Shown here piece after piece: positions 17,168 to 25,173 of a DNA stretch of 64,000 bases (position 1 is the stretch's first letter; every line of letters starts with the position of its first letter). Source of the stretch: Tsukamurella ocularis (GTDB lineage: Bacteria > Actinomycetota > Actinomycetes > Mycobacteriales > Mycobacteriaceae). The position numbers and the translations under genes were made by a program. The stretch covers positions 310,001 to 374,000 of the forward strand of contig NZ_JANUCJ010000003.1 of NCBI RefSeq assembly GCF_024807615.1, read 5' to 3'. The notes beneath the pieces were generated by a model. The model was not told where the DNA came from. It did no database searches and saw only the letters and a program-made list of their open reading frames with translations.

Positions 17168-17800
17168 ATGGACTCCTTGCAGCCGACCGGGGCGGAACGG
17201 ATCCGGGCCGCGCTGCGTCCTGGCTGGGCGCGCACGCTGGCGGCGCGGCGGGCGGCGGCGGCCGTACTCGCCGTGCTCGCGCTGATCGTGGCCGTCACCA
17301 GCCGGCCGAACGGCCCGCAGGCACAGGTGCTGGTGGCCGCGCGGGAGCTGGGGCCGGGCGGCCGACTCACCGCCGAGGACCTCGCGGTGCGCACGGTGCC
17401 CGCAGAGCTCGCGCCGCAGGACGCGCTCACGGCGCCCGACGACGCCGTCGGCCGCTCGGTGACGGGCCCTGTCGGCGCGGGCGAGATCCTCACGGGCCGC
17501 AGGGTGCTCACAGACCGCACGGCCGGGCACATCAGGCCGGGGTCGCGGCTGGTCCCGGTCTCGTTGCAGGACGCGGCCACGATGGATCTGCTCCGCGCGG
17601 GCGACGTGGTCGACGTGGTGGCGCAGCGCAAGGACGACTCCCCGGCCGTGCTGGCCCGCTCGGCGACGGTGGCCGTAGCCGCGGCTCCGCAGGCCACCCG
17701 GCAGCAGGCCCGCACGGCGATGCTCGCGATGTCGGAGTCGGAGGCGCACGCCGTGGCAGCCGCGGCGCTCAGTTCCCCGCTGTCGGTGGTCTTCCGGTGA
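17168..17800 (+). CDS. SAF-domain membrane-anchored protein
   Basis: Protein of 210 residues: a cytoplasmic N-terminus, one membrane helix (about residues 29-45), then a SAF domain (VLVAARELGPGGRLTAEDLAVR near 52) of the type seen in Flp-pilus CpaB and antifreeze-like proteins. No pilus gene is nearby, and the family is commonly found next to ruc in Mycobacteriales, so a cell-envelope role is more likely than pilus assembly. It ends 2 bp from the convergent PrsW gene. Confidence 0.75.
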   Translation: MDSLQPTGAERIRAALRPGWARTLAARRAAAAVLAVLALIVAVTSRPNGPQAQVLVAARELGPGGRLTAEDLAVRTVPAELAPQDALTAPDDAVGRSVTGPVGAGEILTGRRVLTDRTAGHIRPGSRLVPVSLQDAATMDLLRAGDVVDVVAQRKDDSPAVLARSATVAVAAAPQATRQQARTAMLAMSESEAHAVAAAALSSPLSVVFR

Positions 17801-17802
17801 GG

Positions 17803-18801
17803 TCAGCCGACGCGGTAGGTGAGCTCGCGGATCAGCCACCTCTGACGCTCCCGCGCGACCTCCGCCGCGGCGGGGCCGTAGTAGTAGCGCAGATACTGCT
17901 CGCCGGCACGGCGCTGAGCGCGGGTGGGCAGCGTCGCGAGTTCGGCGGGCGGCGCGAGTTGCGCGGCCCCGGACGTGGTGATGGCGCCCTGCAGCCACCG
18001 TCGCTGCTCGAGGAGCATCCACCACCACGCGCCACCGAGCAGTGTCAGGGTGACGGCGCACTTGAGCAGGATCAGCGCGAACGCGATCATCGGGTCGTCG
18101 CCGCTGGGCGCGTTCCACCAGAAGTGCATGAGGTAGGAGAGCGCCACGGCCAGGGCGGCCAGCGCCGGGCGGCTCCGCAGCAGCGCGAGGCCGAGCGCGA
18201 AGAAGCCGGTGTACACCCAGTGCGATTGGAAGCCGAAGAGCGCGCGCAGCAGGGTGACGGTGAGCGCGCCGGCGGCGTCGGACTGGGCGTCGCGCAGCGC
18301 GAAGGTCATCGCGTAGGTGAGGTTCTCCACCACCTGAAAGCCGAGGCCGGCGAAGGCGCCGACGGCGAAGATCTGCAGGGGGCGGCGCAGCCGGTCACGG
18401 AAGATCACCAGCAGCAGGGCGACGCCGGCGCCCTTGATCGTCTCTTCGTTGAGCGGGCCGACGAGGGCCGCGCCCCAGTCGGTCGCGCCGGGATCGTCGA
18501 GGACGTCGTTCACGGCGTCGGAGGCGAAGCCGTTGATCTGCAGCGACAACCCACACGCACCGATCGCTCCCCAGGCGAAGGCGAGCGCCCACGCGCTGCG
18601 GACCTGGGCGTGCGAGCGATCCAGCGCCCAGATGATCACCGCGATCACCGCGGCCGCGATCACGATGATCGGCAGCGCCGCCGCGATGCCGGCACCGGAT
18701 TCGGCGAGCCGCGGCACCATGTCGCGCGCGAGCACGTAGCCGCCGCACACCAGGCCGGCCGCGAACACCCAGAAGGAGATCGTGGTCATACGCGCGCGCA
18801 T
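17803..18801 (-). CDS. PrsW family intramembrane metalloprotease
   Basis: Polytopic membrane protein of 332 residues. The PrsW catalytic motifs are visible: NEETIKG, then FQVVENLTYAM, FQSHWVYTGFFALG and MHFWWN. PrsW cleaves an anti-sigma factor in Bacillus; the actinobacterial substrate is unknown. ATG 18801 overlaps the upstream gene's TGA by 1 nt (TGATG). The C-terminal 60 or so residues are cytoplasmic and basic. Confidence 0.88.
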   Translation of the reverse strand: MRARMTTISFWVFAAGLVCGGYVLARDMVPRLAESGAGIAAALPIIVIAAAVIAVIIWALDRSHAQVRSAWALAFAWGAIGACGLSLQINGFASDAVNDVLDDPGATDWGAALVGPLNEETIKGAGVALLLVIFRDRLRRPLQIFAVGAFAGLGFQVVENLTYAMTFALRDAQSDAAGALTVTLLRALFGFQSHWVYTGFFALGLALLRSRPALAALAVALSYLMHFWWNAPSGDDPMIAFALILLKCAVTLTLLGGAWWWMLLEQRRWLQGAITTSGAAQLAPPAELATLPTRAQRRAGEQYLRYYYGPAAAEVARERQRWLIRELTYRVG

Positions 18802-19325
18802 CAGACCTCCCGCATCGACTGGACGAGCGCGGCCAGGTCGGGCACGGCACCGTCGGGCGGGCGCAGCGTGAGCACCGTGACCAACAGTGCCTCCCGCCCG
18901 ACCACGGCGCACTCCCCCGCGCGGCCGCCGCCGCTGGCGGTGCAGCTGCGGCCAGTGAACGCGGCTCCGCGGAACTCGCCGGTGAAGTGCGCCTCGACGC
19001 CGCCGGCCTCGAACTCACGCAGGCGGCGTGGAGCCGCGGAATCGAAGTCGGTCATGCCGGTGGTCAGGCGCACGGAGAGCGAGCTGCCGGTGGCGTGGGT
19101 GAAGCGCGCGACGTCGGCCCGGCCGGACGGCACCTTCTCCCAGCTCGACGGTGCCCGGAAATCGACTCCGGCGTAGTCGTTTCCGACACGATAGGGCTGG
19201 TCTGCGACGGGCGTGTGCGGCGTCGGCACGGCGCGTTCGATCCCGAACCAGCCTGCGGCGAGTGCACCGACGACCAAGATCACACCGGCCGAAACGCCCG
19301 CGTCCACTGCGCGGATTCGATTCAT
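18801..19325 (-). CDS. Membrane-anchored extracytoplasmic protein of unknown function
   Basis: Protein of 174 residues with one N-terminal membrane helix (about residues 9-29) and an exported beta-rich domain containing two cysteines (GRSCTASGGGRAGECAV) that could form a disulfide. It is coupled by a TGATG overlap to the PrsW protease gene and could be its partner or substrate; that is inference. ATG 19325 is chosen over 19355 because it places the basic residues right before the helix. Confidence 0.65.
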   Translation of the reverse strand: MNRIRAVDAGVSAGVILVVGALAAGWFGIERAVPTPHTPVADQPYRVGNDYAGVDFRAPSSWEKVPSGRADVARFTHATGSSLSVRLTTGMTDFDSAAPRRLREFEAGGVEAHFTGEFRGAAFTGRSCTASGGGRAGECAVVGREALLVTVLTLRPPDGAVPDLAALVQSMREV

Positions 19326-19394
19326 ACGGTTAGCATAAGTCCGAAATTGCATCACGCGTCACTGGCGTTACAACCACACGAAGGACACTCGATC

Positions 19395-19844
19395 ATGCTC
19401 AAGGGATTCAAGGACTTCCTCCTCAAGGGCAACGTGCTGGACCTCGCGGTCGCCGTTGTCGTCGGTGCCGCGTTCACCGCGATCGTCACCGCGTTCACCG
19501 AGAACATCGTGCAGCCGCTCATCGCCTCGATCGGCGGCGGCAAGGACGTACAGGGCCTCGCGTGGCAGATCGTGGCAGGCAACGACAAGACGGTCGTCGA
19601 CTTCGGCGCCGTGATCACGGCGGCGATCAACTTCATTCTCGTCGCGGCCGTCGTGTACTTCGTGCTGATCCTGCCGTACGAGACGCTCAAGAAGCGCGCG
19701 AGCGGTCCTGCCACCGAGGACGAGGTGGACGTGCTCGTTGAGATCCGCGACCTGCTCGCCGCGCAGGCCGCGCAGCCTCAGGGCGGGGCCCACTCGGTCC
19801 TGCCGCCGACCGGCCAGTTCCCCTCGCAGAAGCCGCAGATCTAA
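19395..19844 (+). CDS. mscL: Large-conductance mechanosensitive channel
   Basis: MscL of 149 residues: amphipathic N-terminus MLKGFKDFLLKGNVLDLAVAV, TM1 with the pore constriction GAAFTAIVTAF, TM2 INFILVAAVVYFVLILPYE and a C-terminal helix (EILLEIRDLL-like, here VDVLVEIRDLLAAQ). It releases solutes on hypo-osmotic shock. An AAGGAC ribosome site precedes the ATG. A strong terminator follows 16 nt after the stop. Confidence 0.96.
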   Translation: MLKGFKDFLLKGNVLDLAVAVVVGAAFTAIVTAFTENIVQPLIASIGGGKDVQGLAWQIVAGNDKTVVDFGAVITAAINFILVAAVVYFVLILPYETLKKRASGPATEDEVDVLVEIRDLLAAQAAQPQGGAHSVLPPTGQFPSQKPQI

Positions 19845-19860
19845 ACCCCAGACACGAACG

Positions 19861-19895
19861 AAAGCCGGCCTACCCACCCCGGGGAGGCCGGCTTT
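19861..19895 (+). terminator. mscL terminator
   Basis: Arms aaagccggcct / aggccggcttt, perfect 11 bp, 13-nt loop, 16 nt after the mscL stop. Confidence 0.85.
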
Positions 19896-20210
19896 CGCCG
19901 TTCGGGTCCGACGGTGCCACTACAGGGAGCCGCGGCGCGACCGACCGGTATCCCCCATCTCCAGCACGGCCATGAGCTCGCAGTAACTCGATTCCGTCAG
20001 ATGGGATGACGTCCCCTCCTCCTGGGGGCAGCGCGAAGGCGGTTGCGAATGCCCTTCACTCGCGTCCGGACGACCTGTTTGGCATGACGGTCAACGCCCC
20101 TCGTGATTCCGCGACGGCATCGCGTCCACGAACGAAGCCCTCATGAATTGGACGCACCGGCTCGCGGATCGGTTCCCAACGGATCCGAGACGTTGGGGTC
20201 ACTGGACACG
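19896..20210. other. Intergenic region without a recognised gene
   Basis: 315 bp between the mscL and porin terminators. I see no ORF with a credible start or family match and no tRNA-like fold. Composition is similar to the neighbours. Confidence 0.5.
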
Positions 20211-20244
20211 ACGAAGGGCGGCCCGCCTCCGGGCCGCCCTTCGT
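20211..20244 (-). terminator. Terminator of the first porin gene
   Basis: Arms acgaagggcggcccg / cgggccgcccttcgt, perfect 15 bp, 4-nt loop, 19 nt 3' of the porin stop on the minus strand. Confidence 0.85.
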
Positions 20245-20262
20245 GTCGAGAAGTCGGTTGCG

Positions 20263-20964
20263 TCAGCCGAGGGTGAAGCGGTCGCCCCAGAGGATCACAC
20301 GCCCCTTGCTATCGCCGACCTGGGCACGGACGATCACATACAGGCGGGCCTGCGCATAGCCTGCGCAGCCGTCGACGCCGATCGTCTGGTCGCTGTAGGT
20401 GAAGCTGCCGCTCGAGCCGGTGAAGTCGAAGCTGGTGGACGGGGCCGCCCAGTCCGGGTCGATCTCGTCGCCTGGCTTCGGCCAAGTCGACCGGTCATAG
20501 GTCAGCGACTGGGTGCCGATCGAACCTGCCGAAAGCGAGAGGGACGCGCCGGTCGTTCCCGACACCGAGGGCTCGATCGTCGGGCCGTTGAAGCCGACCG
20601 AGGCCCCGGATGCGGCTTCGACGCCCGCCTCGACGCCGGCCGATCCGACATCGATCTGGCAGCCGACCGCGTAGCCGGCCTCGATCGATCCACCGTCGGC
20701 GTCCGCGCCGTTGACCTTGACACTCACCGAACCCGACACCCAGGCGTTACGCGTCGTCGGCAGGGCGACCATTCCCGGTGACAGGCGGGCACGCTGCCCG
20801 GTGACGGAGACGGTGATCGAACCGGATCCCGCCTTCACCGTCTGCGAGGCGTTCCGCAGCGGAATGACGGTATCGGCGCTCGCCGTGGCAGGTGCGAGCA
20901 GCGCAACGGTCGCGGCGCCTGCGGTGGCGAGCGCCGCCGCGGCGAGGGAGATTCTCGGGGTCAT
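20263..20964 (-). CDS. MspA-family porin (copy A)
   Basis: Outer-membrane (mycomembrane) channel subunit of 233 residues. A Sec signal peptide covers about residues 1-30 (ending ATASA). The mature part has the MspA-type core: SPGMVALPTTRNAWVSG, GYAVGCQIDVG, GCAGYAQARLYV and the end WGDRFTLG. Two cysteines (VGCQ and DGCAGY) are shared by all three copies here and could form a disulfide absent from M. smegmatis MspA. ATG 20964 has an AAAGGA site. The long extension upstream of it is spurious. Confidence 0.85.
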   Translation of the reverse strand: MTPRISLAAAALATAGAATVALLAPATASADTVIPLRNASQTVKAGSGSITVSVTGQRARLSPGMVALPTTRNAWVSGSVSVKVNGADADGGSIEAGYAVGCQIDVGSAGVEAGVEAASGASVGFNGPTIEPSVSGTTGASLSLSAGSIGTQSLTYDRSTWPKPGDEIDPDWAAPSTSFDFTGSSGSFTYSDQTIGVDGCAGYAQARLYVIVRAQVGDSKGRVILWGDRFTLG

Positions 20965-21470
20965 GTACCCAGTCCTTTCGTACGCCGGCTGAGCTTCGCC
21001 GACGATTGAGAGGAAGCTACCAGCCGAAAAACGCCCAAACCGCCCGTGGAAACGCTGAGTTAACACTGACGGGAAGCTGTAACAGAATAGGCACTTTCTG
21101 AGGACTCGGGAGGGTTTCGGGCCGCAAAACGACGGATCGCCCGCCCCGAGCGCGGAGCGGGCGATCGTTCGGTCGTCGGAGCTGGCAAAGGCGGCGAGCA
21201 GTGTCTGGTCGACGTTCTTCAGCGCGATCCAGGCAACCGTCCACAGACTCCCGACCCTCGGAGGCGCGAACGGGGCTGGACTGCAGGGAGCGATACCTGC
21301 GCTGACGGCTTTCGTAATTGCACCGGCACGACGTCATCAGTGCCGGAGTGGGACGAGGAGGCGCCGACGCGCCTCGTGCGCGGACGACTTCGCAGCGCAT
21401 CGGCGCGCGTCAACCGGGACGACGAAGCAGCCCTGCATTCCCGCGGGATCCGGGCTACCAACAAACGCGT
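20965..21470. other. Intergenic region upstream of porin A
   Basis: About 500 bp without a supported gene. It holds a 10-bp GC hairpin at 21135-21166 (gatcgcccgc / gcgggcgatc) and a ccggcac/gtgccgg inverted repeat near 21320. A minus-strand frame continuous with porin A is open over about 21,070-21,340 and reads like protein (VDQTLLAAFASSDD) but contains no ATG, GTG or TTG, so it may be a remnant or chance. Confidence 0.5.
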
Positions 21471-21499
21471 CGCGCGCCCCGGGGAGCCCGGGACGCGCG
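21471..21499 (-). terminator. Terminator of the repeat-protein gene
   Basis: Arms cgcgcgccccggg / cccgggacgcgcg, 13 bp with one mismatch, 3-nt loop, 25 nt 3' of the stop at 21524. Confidence 0.7.
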
Positions 21500-21523
21500 A
21501 TGCGCCTGTACAAGGAAAGGCGT

Positions 21524-22924
21524 CTACTCTGCGGTCGACCCCGTCGAGGAATCCGAAGCGCTCGCCCCGTCCGACGCCGAGGAACCCGTCGAGCTCGCGT
21601 CGGTCGTGGGCTTCGAGTCCGCAGCGGGCTTCGCGTCAGCCGACGGCTTCGACTCCGCGGCCGGCTTCGCATCAGCCGACGGCTTCGACTCGGCAGCAGG
21701 CTTCGCATCAGCCGAGCTCGAGTCGGTCGTGGGCTTCGAGTCGGTCGTGGGCTTCGACTCCTCGACGACCGGCTTGGTCTCCGTCGGCGTCGACTCGACC
21801 GGCTTGGTCACCGTCGGCGTCGACTCGACCGGCTTGGTCACCGACGCCTCGGCGGCCGGCTTGGTCACCGACGCCTCGGCGACGGGCTTCGCGGTCTCGG
21901 CGACGACGGGCTTGCTCACCTCGGCAGCCGAGGGCTTGGCCGCCTCAGATGCCGGCTTCTGAGCGACGGCCGTCTTGTCGGCGACGGACGTCACGAGGGT
22001 CTCGTCGGCGGTAGCGACCGAGGTCCGCGACACCGCATCCGACGACGTGGAGGTCGGCGCAGCAACGCCCGGCGTCAGCGAGGCGATCAGCTTGCTGATC
22101 TTGTCCGACGCCGCCTTGATCTGCGCGCCCGGGAACTCGACGATCGTGGTCACCGACTTCGACACGGCGTCGACCACGAGGTTGACGGCGTCGCCGAACT
22201 TGCCCTGGAAGATCGCCTGAGGAACAGACGTCAGAAGGCCGTAGAAGCTCTTGTAGATCGACAGGGCCGCCTGGCCGCCGGCGTACGCGGTCGCGACCGG
22301 GATGCCCAGGACGTCGAGCCCGGCGGTGATCGGGTTCGGCTTAGTGGCGGCATCGGACGCGACCGTCGCCGCAGCCTCGGCCGCCTTCGGGCCCGCCCCG
22401 GTGGCGATCCAGGTCAGCGAGTCCGTGACCGCCTTCTGGAACAGGCCGGGGACCGAGCCGAATTCGCCCTTGAAGATGGCCTGCGGCACGGAGGTGAGCA
22501 TCTTGTACCAGATGGTGTAGACGCCCTGGCTGGTCTGCAGGACGCGGTAGACCGCCTGCACCGGGAGACCGGCGAGGTTGAGGAGGTCGGTCACGGCCTT
22601 CGGTACCGTGGGCAGCTCGACAGCAGCCTGCGAGCTCACAGCAGAAGCGGCAGCGGCGGTGCCCTGGACGGCCTCGTCGGTGACCACGACGAAGGTGCCG
22701 AGTGCAGCCGGAACAGCCGCGGCCGCATTCGCGACGGCGGGAGCCGCGGCGATGTTCTTGAGCACCGCGGCGGGCGTCACGATCGAGCTCGCGACGGCGG
22801 CGGTCGGAGTGGAACCGGCAGGCGCGGAGGTCGCGGCGACGGCGCCGGAAACCGGAGCGATGGCGACGGCGGCGGCAGCCACGATCGCGGTGACGGATGT
22901 AAAGGAGGTGGCCTTCGTGTTCAT
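21524..22924 (-). CDS. Secreted low-complexity repeat protein
   Basis: Exported protein of 466 residues. A signal peptide covers about residues 1-30. The middle holds two degenerate repeats of about 75 residues sharing LTSVPQAIF(K/Q)G(E/K)FG with preceding G(L/I)PV and YK. The C-terminal 150 residues are Ser/Thr/Lys/Pro/Ala-rich tandem units (KPVESTPT, DAKPAAESKPSA) typical of wall-spanning linkers. ATG 22924 is chosen; the 43 upstream residues are not protein-like. No family recognised. It lies between porins A and B, so a mycomembrane-associated role is plausible. Confidence 0.7.
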   Translation of the reverse strand: MNTKATSFTSVTAIVAAAAVAIAPVSGAVAATSAPAGSTPTAAVASSIVTPAAVLKNIAAAPAVANAAAAVPAALGTFVVVTDEAVQGTAAAASAVSSQAAVELPTVPKAVTDLLNLAGLPVQAVYRVLQTSQGVYTIWYKMLTSVPQAIFKGEFGSVPGLFQKAVTDSLTWIATGAGPKAAEAAATVASDAATKPNPITAGLDVLGIPVATAYAGGQAALSIYKSFYGLLTSVPQAIFQGKFGDAVNLVVDAVSKSVTTIVEFPGAQIKAASDKISKLIASLTPGVAAPTSTSSDAVSRTSVATADETLVTSVADKTAVAQKPASEAAKPSAAEVSKPVVAETAKPVAEASVTKPAAEASVTKPVESTPTVTKPVESTPTETKPVVEESKPTTDSKPTTDSSSADAKPAAESKPSADAKPAAESKPSADAKPAADSKPTTDASSTGSSASDGASASDSSTGSTAE

Positions 22925-23029
22925 TGGTGTCAGCTTCCTTGAGGACGGATGCAGCGCCCGGGATTCATGCAGTACGAACCGGACGGCGCCGTGCCCGATT
23001 TGTACGTTGGTACCAATCTCTTGAGACAC

Positions 23030-23061
23030 AGAAGGCGGCGCCCGAATGGACACCGCCTTCT
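23030..23061 (-). terminator. Terminator of porin B
   Basis: Arms agaaggcgg / ccgccttct, 9 bp, 14-nt loop, directly 3' of the porin B stop at 23077. Confidence 0.65.
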
Positions 23062-23076
23062 AGCGTGTGATGGCTA

Positions 23077-23775
23077 TCAGCCCAGGGTGAAGGGCTTGCC
23101 CCAGAGGAAGACCGTCGACTGCGTGTTGCCCGACTTCACCTTGACCTTGGCGAAGAAGCGGGCCTGCGCGTAGCCGGCGCAGCCGTCCACGCCGATGGTC
23201 TGCTCGGTGTAGCTCAACGAGCCCGAGCCACCCTTGAACTTGAAGCCGGTGCTGGGATCGGCCCAGTCGGGCGAGATCTCGTCACCGGGCGACGGCCAGG
23301 TGGCACGGTCGTAGGTCAGCATCTGCGTGCCGATGCTGCCCGCGGAGAGCTTGATCGACGCACCGGTCGACGCGGTCACCTTCGGCGTAATGGTCGGGCC
23401 GTTGAACGAGACCGACCCGCCTGAATCCCCGGTGACACCGGCCGTCACGCCGGCGGAGCCCACGTCAACCTGGCAGCCGACGGCGTAGCCCGCGGCGATG
23501 GAGCCACCGTCGGGCTTGCCGCCGTTGATCTTCACGGACACGAGGCCCGAGACCCACGCGTTGCGGGTCGTGGGCAGCGCCACCATCCCCGGCGAGAGCT
23601 TGGCGCTCTGGTTGGTGATGGTGACGACGACGTTCGAGTCGCCCACCTTGTTGGAAACGCTGCCGTTGGGCAGCGGGATGAAGGTGTCGGCGTTAGCCAC
23701 ACCCGTGGAGGCAGTGCCGAGAGCCACGCCGGCCGCGGCGGCAACGATGGCGCCGCGGATCGCGATGTTCTTCAT
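23077..23775 (-). CDS. MspA-family porin (copy B)
   Basis: Close paralogue of copy A, 232 residues. The signal peptide ends at about residue 29 (GVANA). Blocks shared with A include LSPGMVALPTTRNAWVSG, GGSIAAGYAVGCQVDVGSAG, SAGSIGTQMLTYDR and QTIGVDGCAGYAQAR. The end is WGKPFTLG. The invariant Cys pair is present. A short 6-bp hairpin lies in its leader near 23800. It has its own terminator, so it is likely transcribed separately from the neighbours. Confidence 0.88.
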   Translation of the reverse strand: MKNIAIRGAIVAAAAGVALGTASTGVANADTFIPLPNGSVSNKVGDSNVVVTITNQSAKLSPGMVALPTTRNAWVSGLVSVKINGGKPDGGSIAAGYAVGCQVDVGSAGVTAGVTGDSGGSVSFNGPTITPKVTASTGASIKLSAGSIGTQMLTYDRATWPSPGDEISPDWADPSTGFKFKGGSGSLSYTEQTIGVDGCAGYAQARFFAKVKVKSGNTQSTVFLWGKPFTLG

Positions 23776-23841
23776 TGAATGACATTCCTTCGGGAATCGC
23801 CGCCCTTCCGGGCGGGCAAGAGAGTCAGGTGGGTCGGAGAA

Positions 23842-24501
23842 TCAGCCCAGAGAGAAGGGCGCGCCGTACAGGAAGCCCTGGATTCGGTTGCTGCCCTTGA
23901 TCTCGACCCAGGTCACGACACGCGCCTGCGCGTAGCCGGAGCAGAACTTGATGTCGATGTTCTGGTCCTTGATCGACACGTTGTAGGTGCCGGCCTTGGT
24001 GAACTTGATCGAATCGGTGGAGCCGATCTGATCGCCGCGGCCGTAGCCGGTGACGCTCGTCGTCGCGCCGGGGGTCAGCGGGACGGAAAGGCCGACACCC
24101 GCACCACCGAGGCTGGCGCTGGGGCCGCTCGAGTCGAGGCCCGCGCCGGGGCCGGTGACCTTACCCTCGACACCGATCGCGCCGGGGAACTGGCAGCCGA
24201 CGATGACGCCGACGCCGAGCTTGCCCTGAATGTCCTTGGCGTCAGCCGGAGCCGACACCGTGACGGAGCCGTTGGACGTGTACCACGCGGTGCGCGACTG
24301 CGCCGTAGCGAGCGAGCCCTGGATCGCCGACGAGTTACCCGTCGACTTCAGGACGACGCTCCAGCCCGCGGGGGCCGGGACGGTCTTCTGACCACTGGGC
24401 AGCGGGCCGGCGTTCGCCGATCCAGCAGTGACCGAGGCAGCAGCAGCCACCGCGATCGCAACGACGCCAGCGCGCCCTGCAACCTTGCTCATCTTGCTCA
24501 T
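23842..24501 (-). CDS. MspA-family porin (divergent copy C)
   Basis: Third porin, 219 residues, diverged from A and B but with the same layout: signal peptide (about 1-31, ending GSANA), WSVVLKSTGNSSAIQG near residue 47 matching the MspA N-terminal strands, VGCQFPGAIGVEG, FCSGYAQARVVTWV and a GAPFSLG end. The Cys pair is retained. The ATG follows a GAGGGGA site. It resembles the Rhodococcus/Nocardia type more than copies A and B do. Confidence 0.83.
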   Translation of the reverse strand: MSKMSKVAGRAGVVAIAVAAAASVTAGSANAGPLPSGQKTVPAPAGWSVVLKSTGNSSAIQGSLATAQSRTAWYTSNGSVTVSAPADAKDIQGKLGVGVIVGCQFPGAIGVEGKVTGPGAGLDSSGPSASLGGAGVGLSVPLTPGATTSVTGYGRGDQIGSTDSIKFTKAGTYNVSIKDQNIDIKFCSGYAQARVVTWVEIKGSNRIQGFLYGAPFSLG

Positions 24502-24594
24502 TCGTTCCCCTCACCAGGAATCATGGTGTGACACTCCGGTAGGAGCGCCGGCCAGCGACTCACCCAGCCGCCCTGCCGAATCCTGCGCTTCGTC

Positions 24595-24777
24595 TCAGCT
24601 CAGAATCACGATCGTTTCCCCGGAAGTCTTCGCTGACCTTCGGTTATCGCGGAGCATATCCTCAGCTTTCCAGGTCGCGCAACGCTTTCGATCTTCGTAA
24701 ATGATGAATTCGTGAACCTTTTCATCGCGATCGCGAATCTCGTACTCATGCGTCAACCTGCACTTCTTAGGTTGCAC
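24595..24777 (-). CDS. Small hypothetical protein in an AT-richer patch
   Basis: Open frame of 60 residues, charged (DRDEKVHEF, YEDRKRCATWKAEDM), no family recognised. The 24.6-24.8 kb stretch uses A- and T-ending codons rarely used by its neighbours, suggesting acquired DNA. The only long-frame start is GTG directly after an in-frame stop, without a clear ribosome site, so it may be untranslated. Confidence 0.3.
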   Translation of the reverse strand: MQPKKCRLTHEYEIRDRDEKVHEFIIYEDRKRCATWKAEDMLRDNRRSAKTSGETIVILS

Positions 24778-24927
24778 TCACCGAAAACGGTCGCCTACCT
24801 GCGTCAAACTTAGGGTGGGCTTTGTCCTTAGAGTTCACTCAGATACACCAGAGCCGTAACCTGACCGTTTCACGGGGCGGCCGTGTCCTTGGTCACACTA
24901 CCAGCGGGTTTGCGACGTCAACAACGT

Positions 24928-25173
24928 CTAGTCGCCGTGATGAGGCGGGCGATTCTCGCGGTACCAGCGCTCCGCCGGGTCACCGTCGCCCCCGGAACGG
25001 CGAGACGCCGCGCCCGAGCGGGGCGCGGCGTCGTTCACTCCTCGGCCGGAGCCGGAATCGGGCAGATCGTCCTTGGTCTGTGAAGGCAGCACGTCCCCGA
25101 AGATCCGCGCAACATCGCGCGCGGAGTACTTCCGGGAAGCGGGGCCCTCGGGGGTGGAGCCGGGCTCGGACAT
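24928..25173 (-). CDS. Small conserved hypothetical protein after moaB2
   Basis: Protein of 81 residues, Ser/Gly/Arg/Pro-rich and probably disordered, with a structured-looking start (YSARDVARIFGDVLPSQTKDD) and an end WYRENRPPHHGD. End motifs of the form RPPHH are typical of a conserved small actinobacterial protein, which supports it being real. Its ATG overlaps the moaB2 TGA by 1 nt (TGATG). A 12-bp GC hairpin (25004-25032) lies within the frame. Confidence 0.65.
   Translation of the reverse strand: MSEPGSTPEGPASRKYSARDVARIFGDVLPSQTKDDLPDSGSGRGVNDAAPRSGAASRRSGGDGDPAERWYRENRPPHHGD

Noticed and set aside
21340-22942. Plus-strand frames opposite the repeat protein, Leu/Arg/Gly-rich
   Set aside because: Repetitive only because the minus-strand gene is repetitive; no signal peptide or start site.
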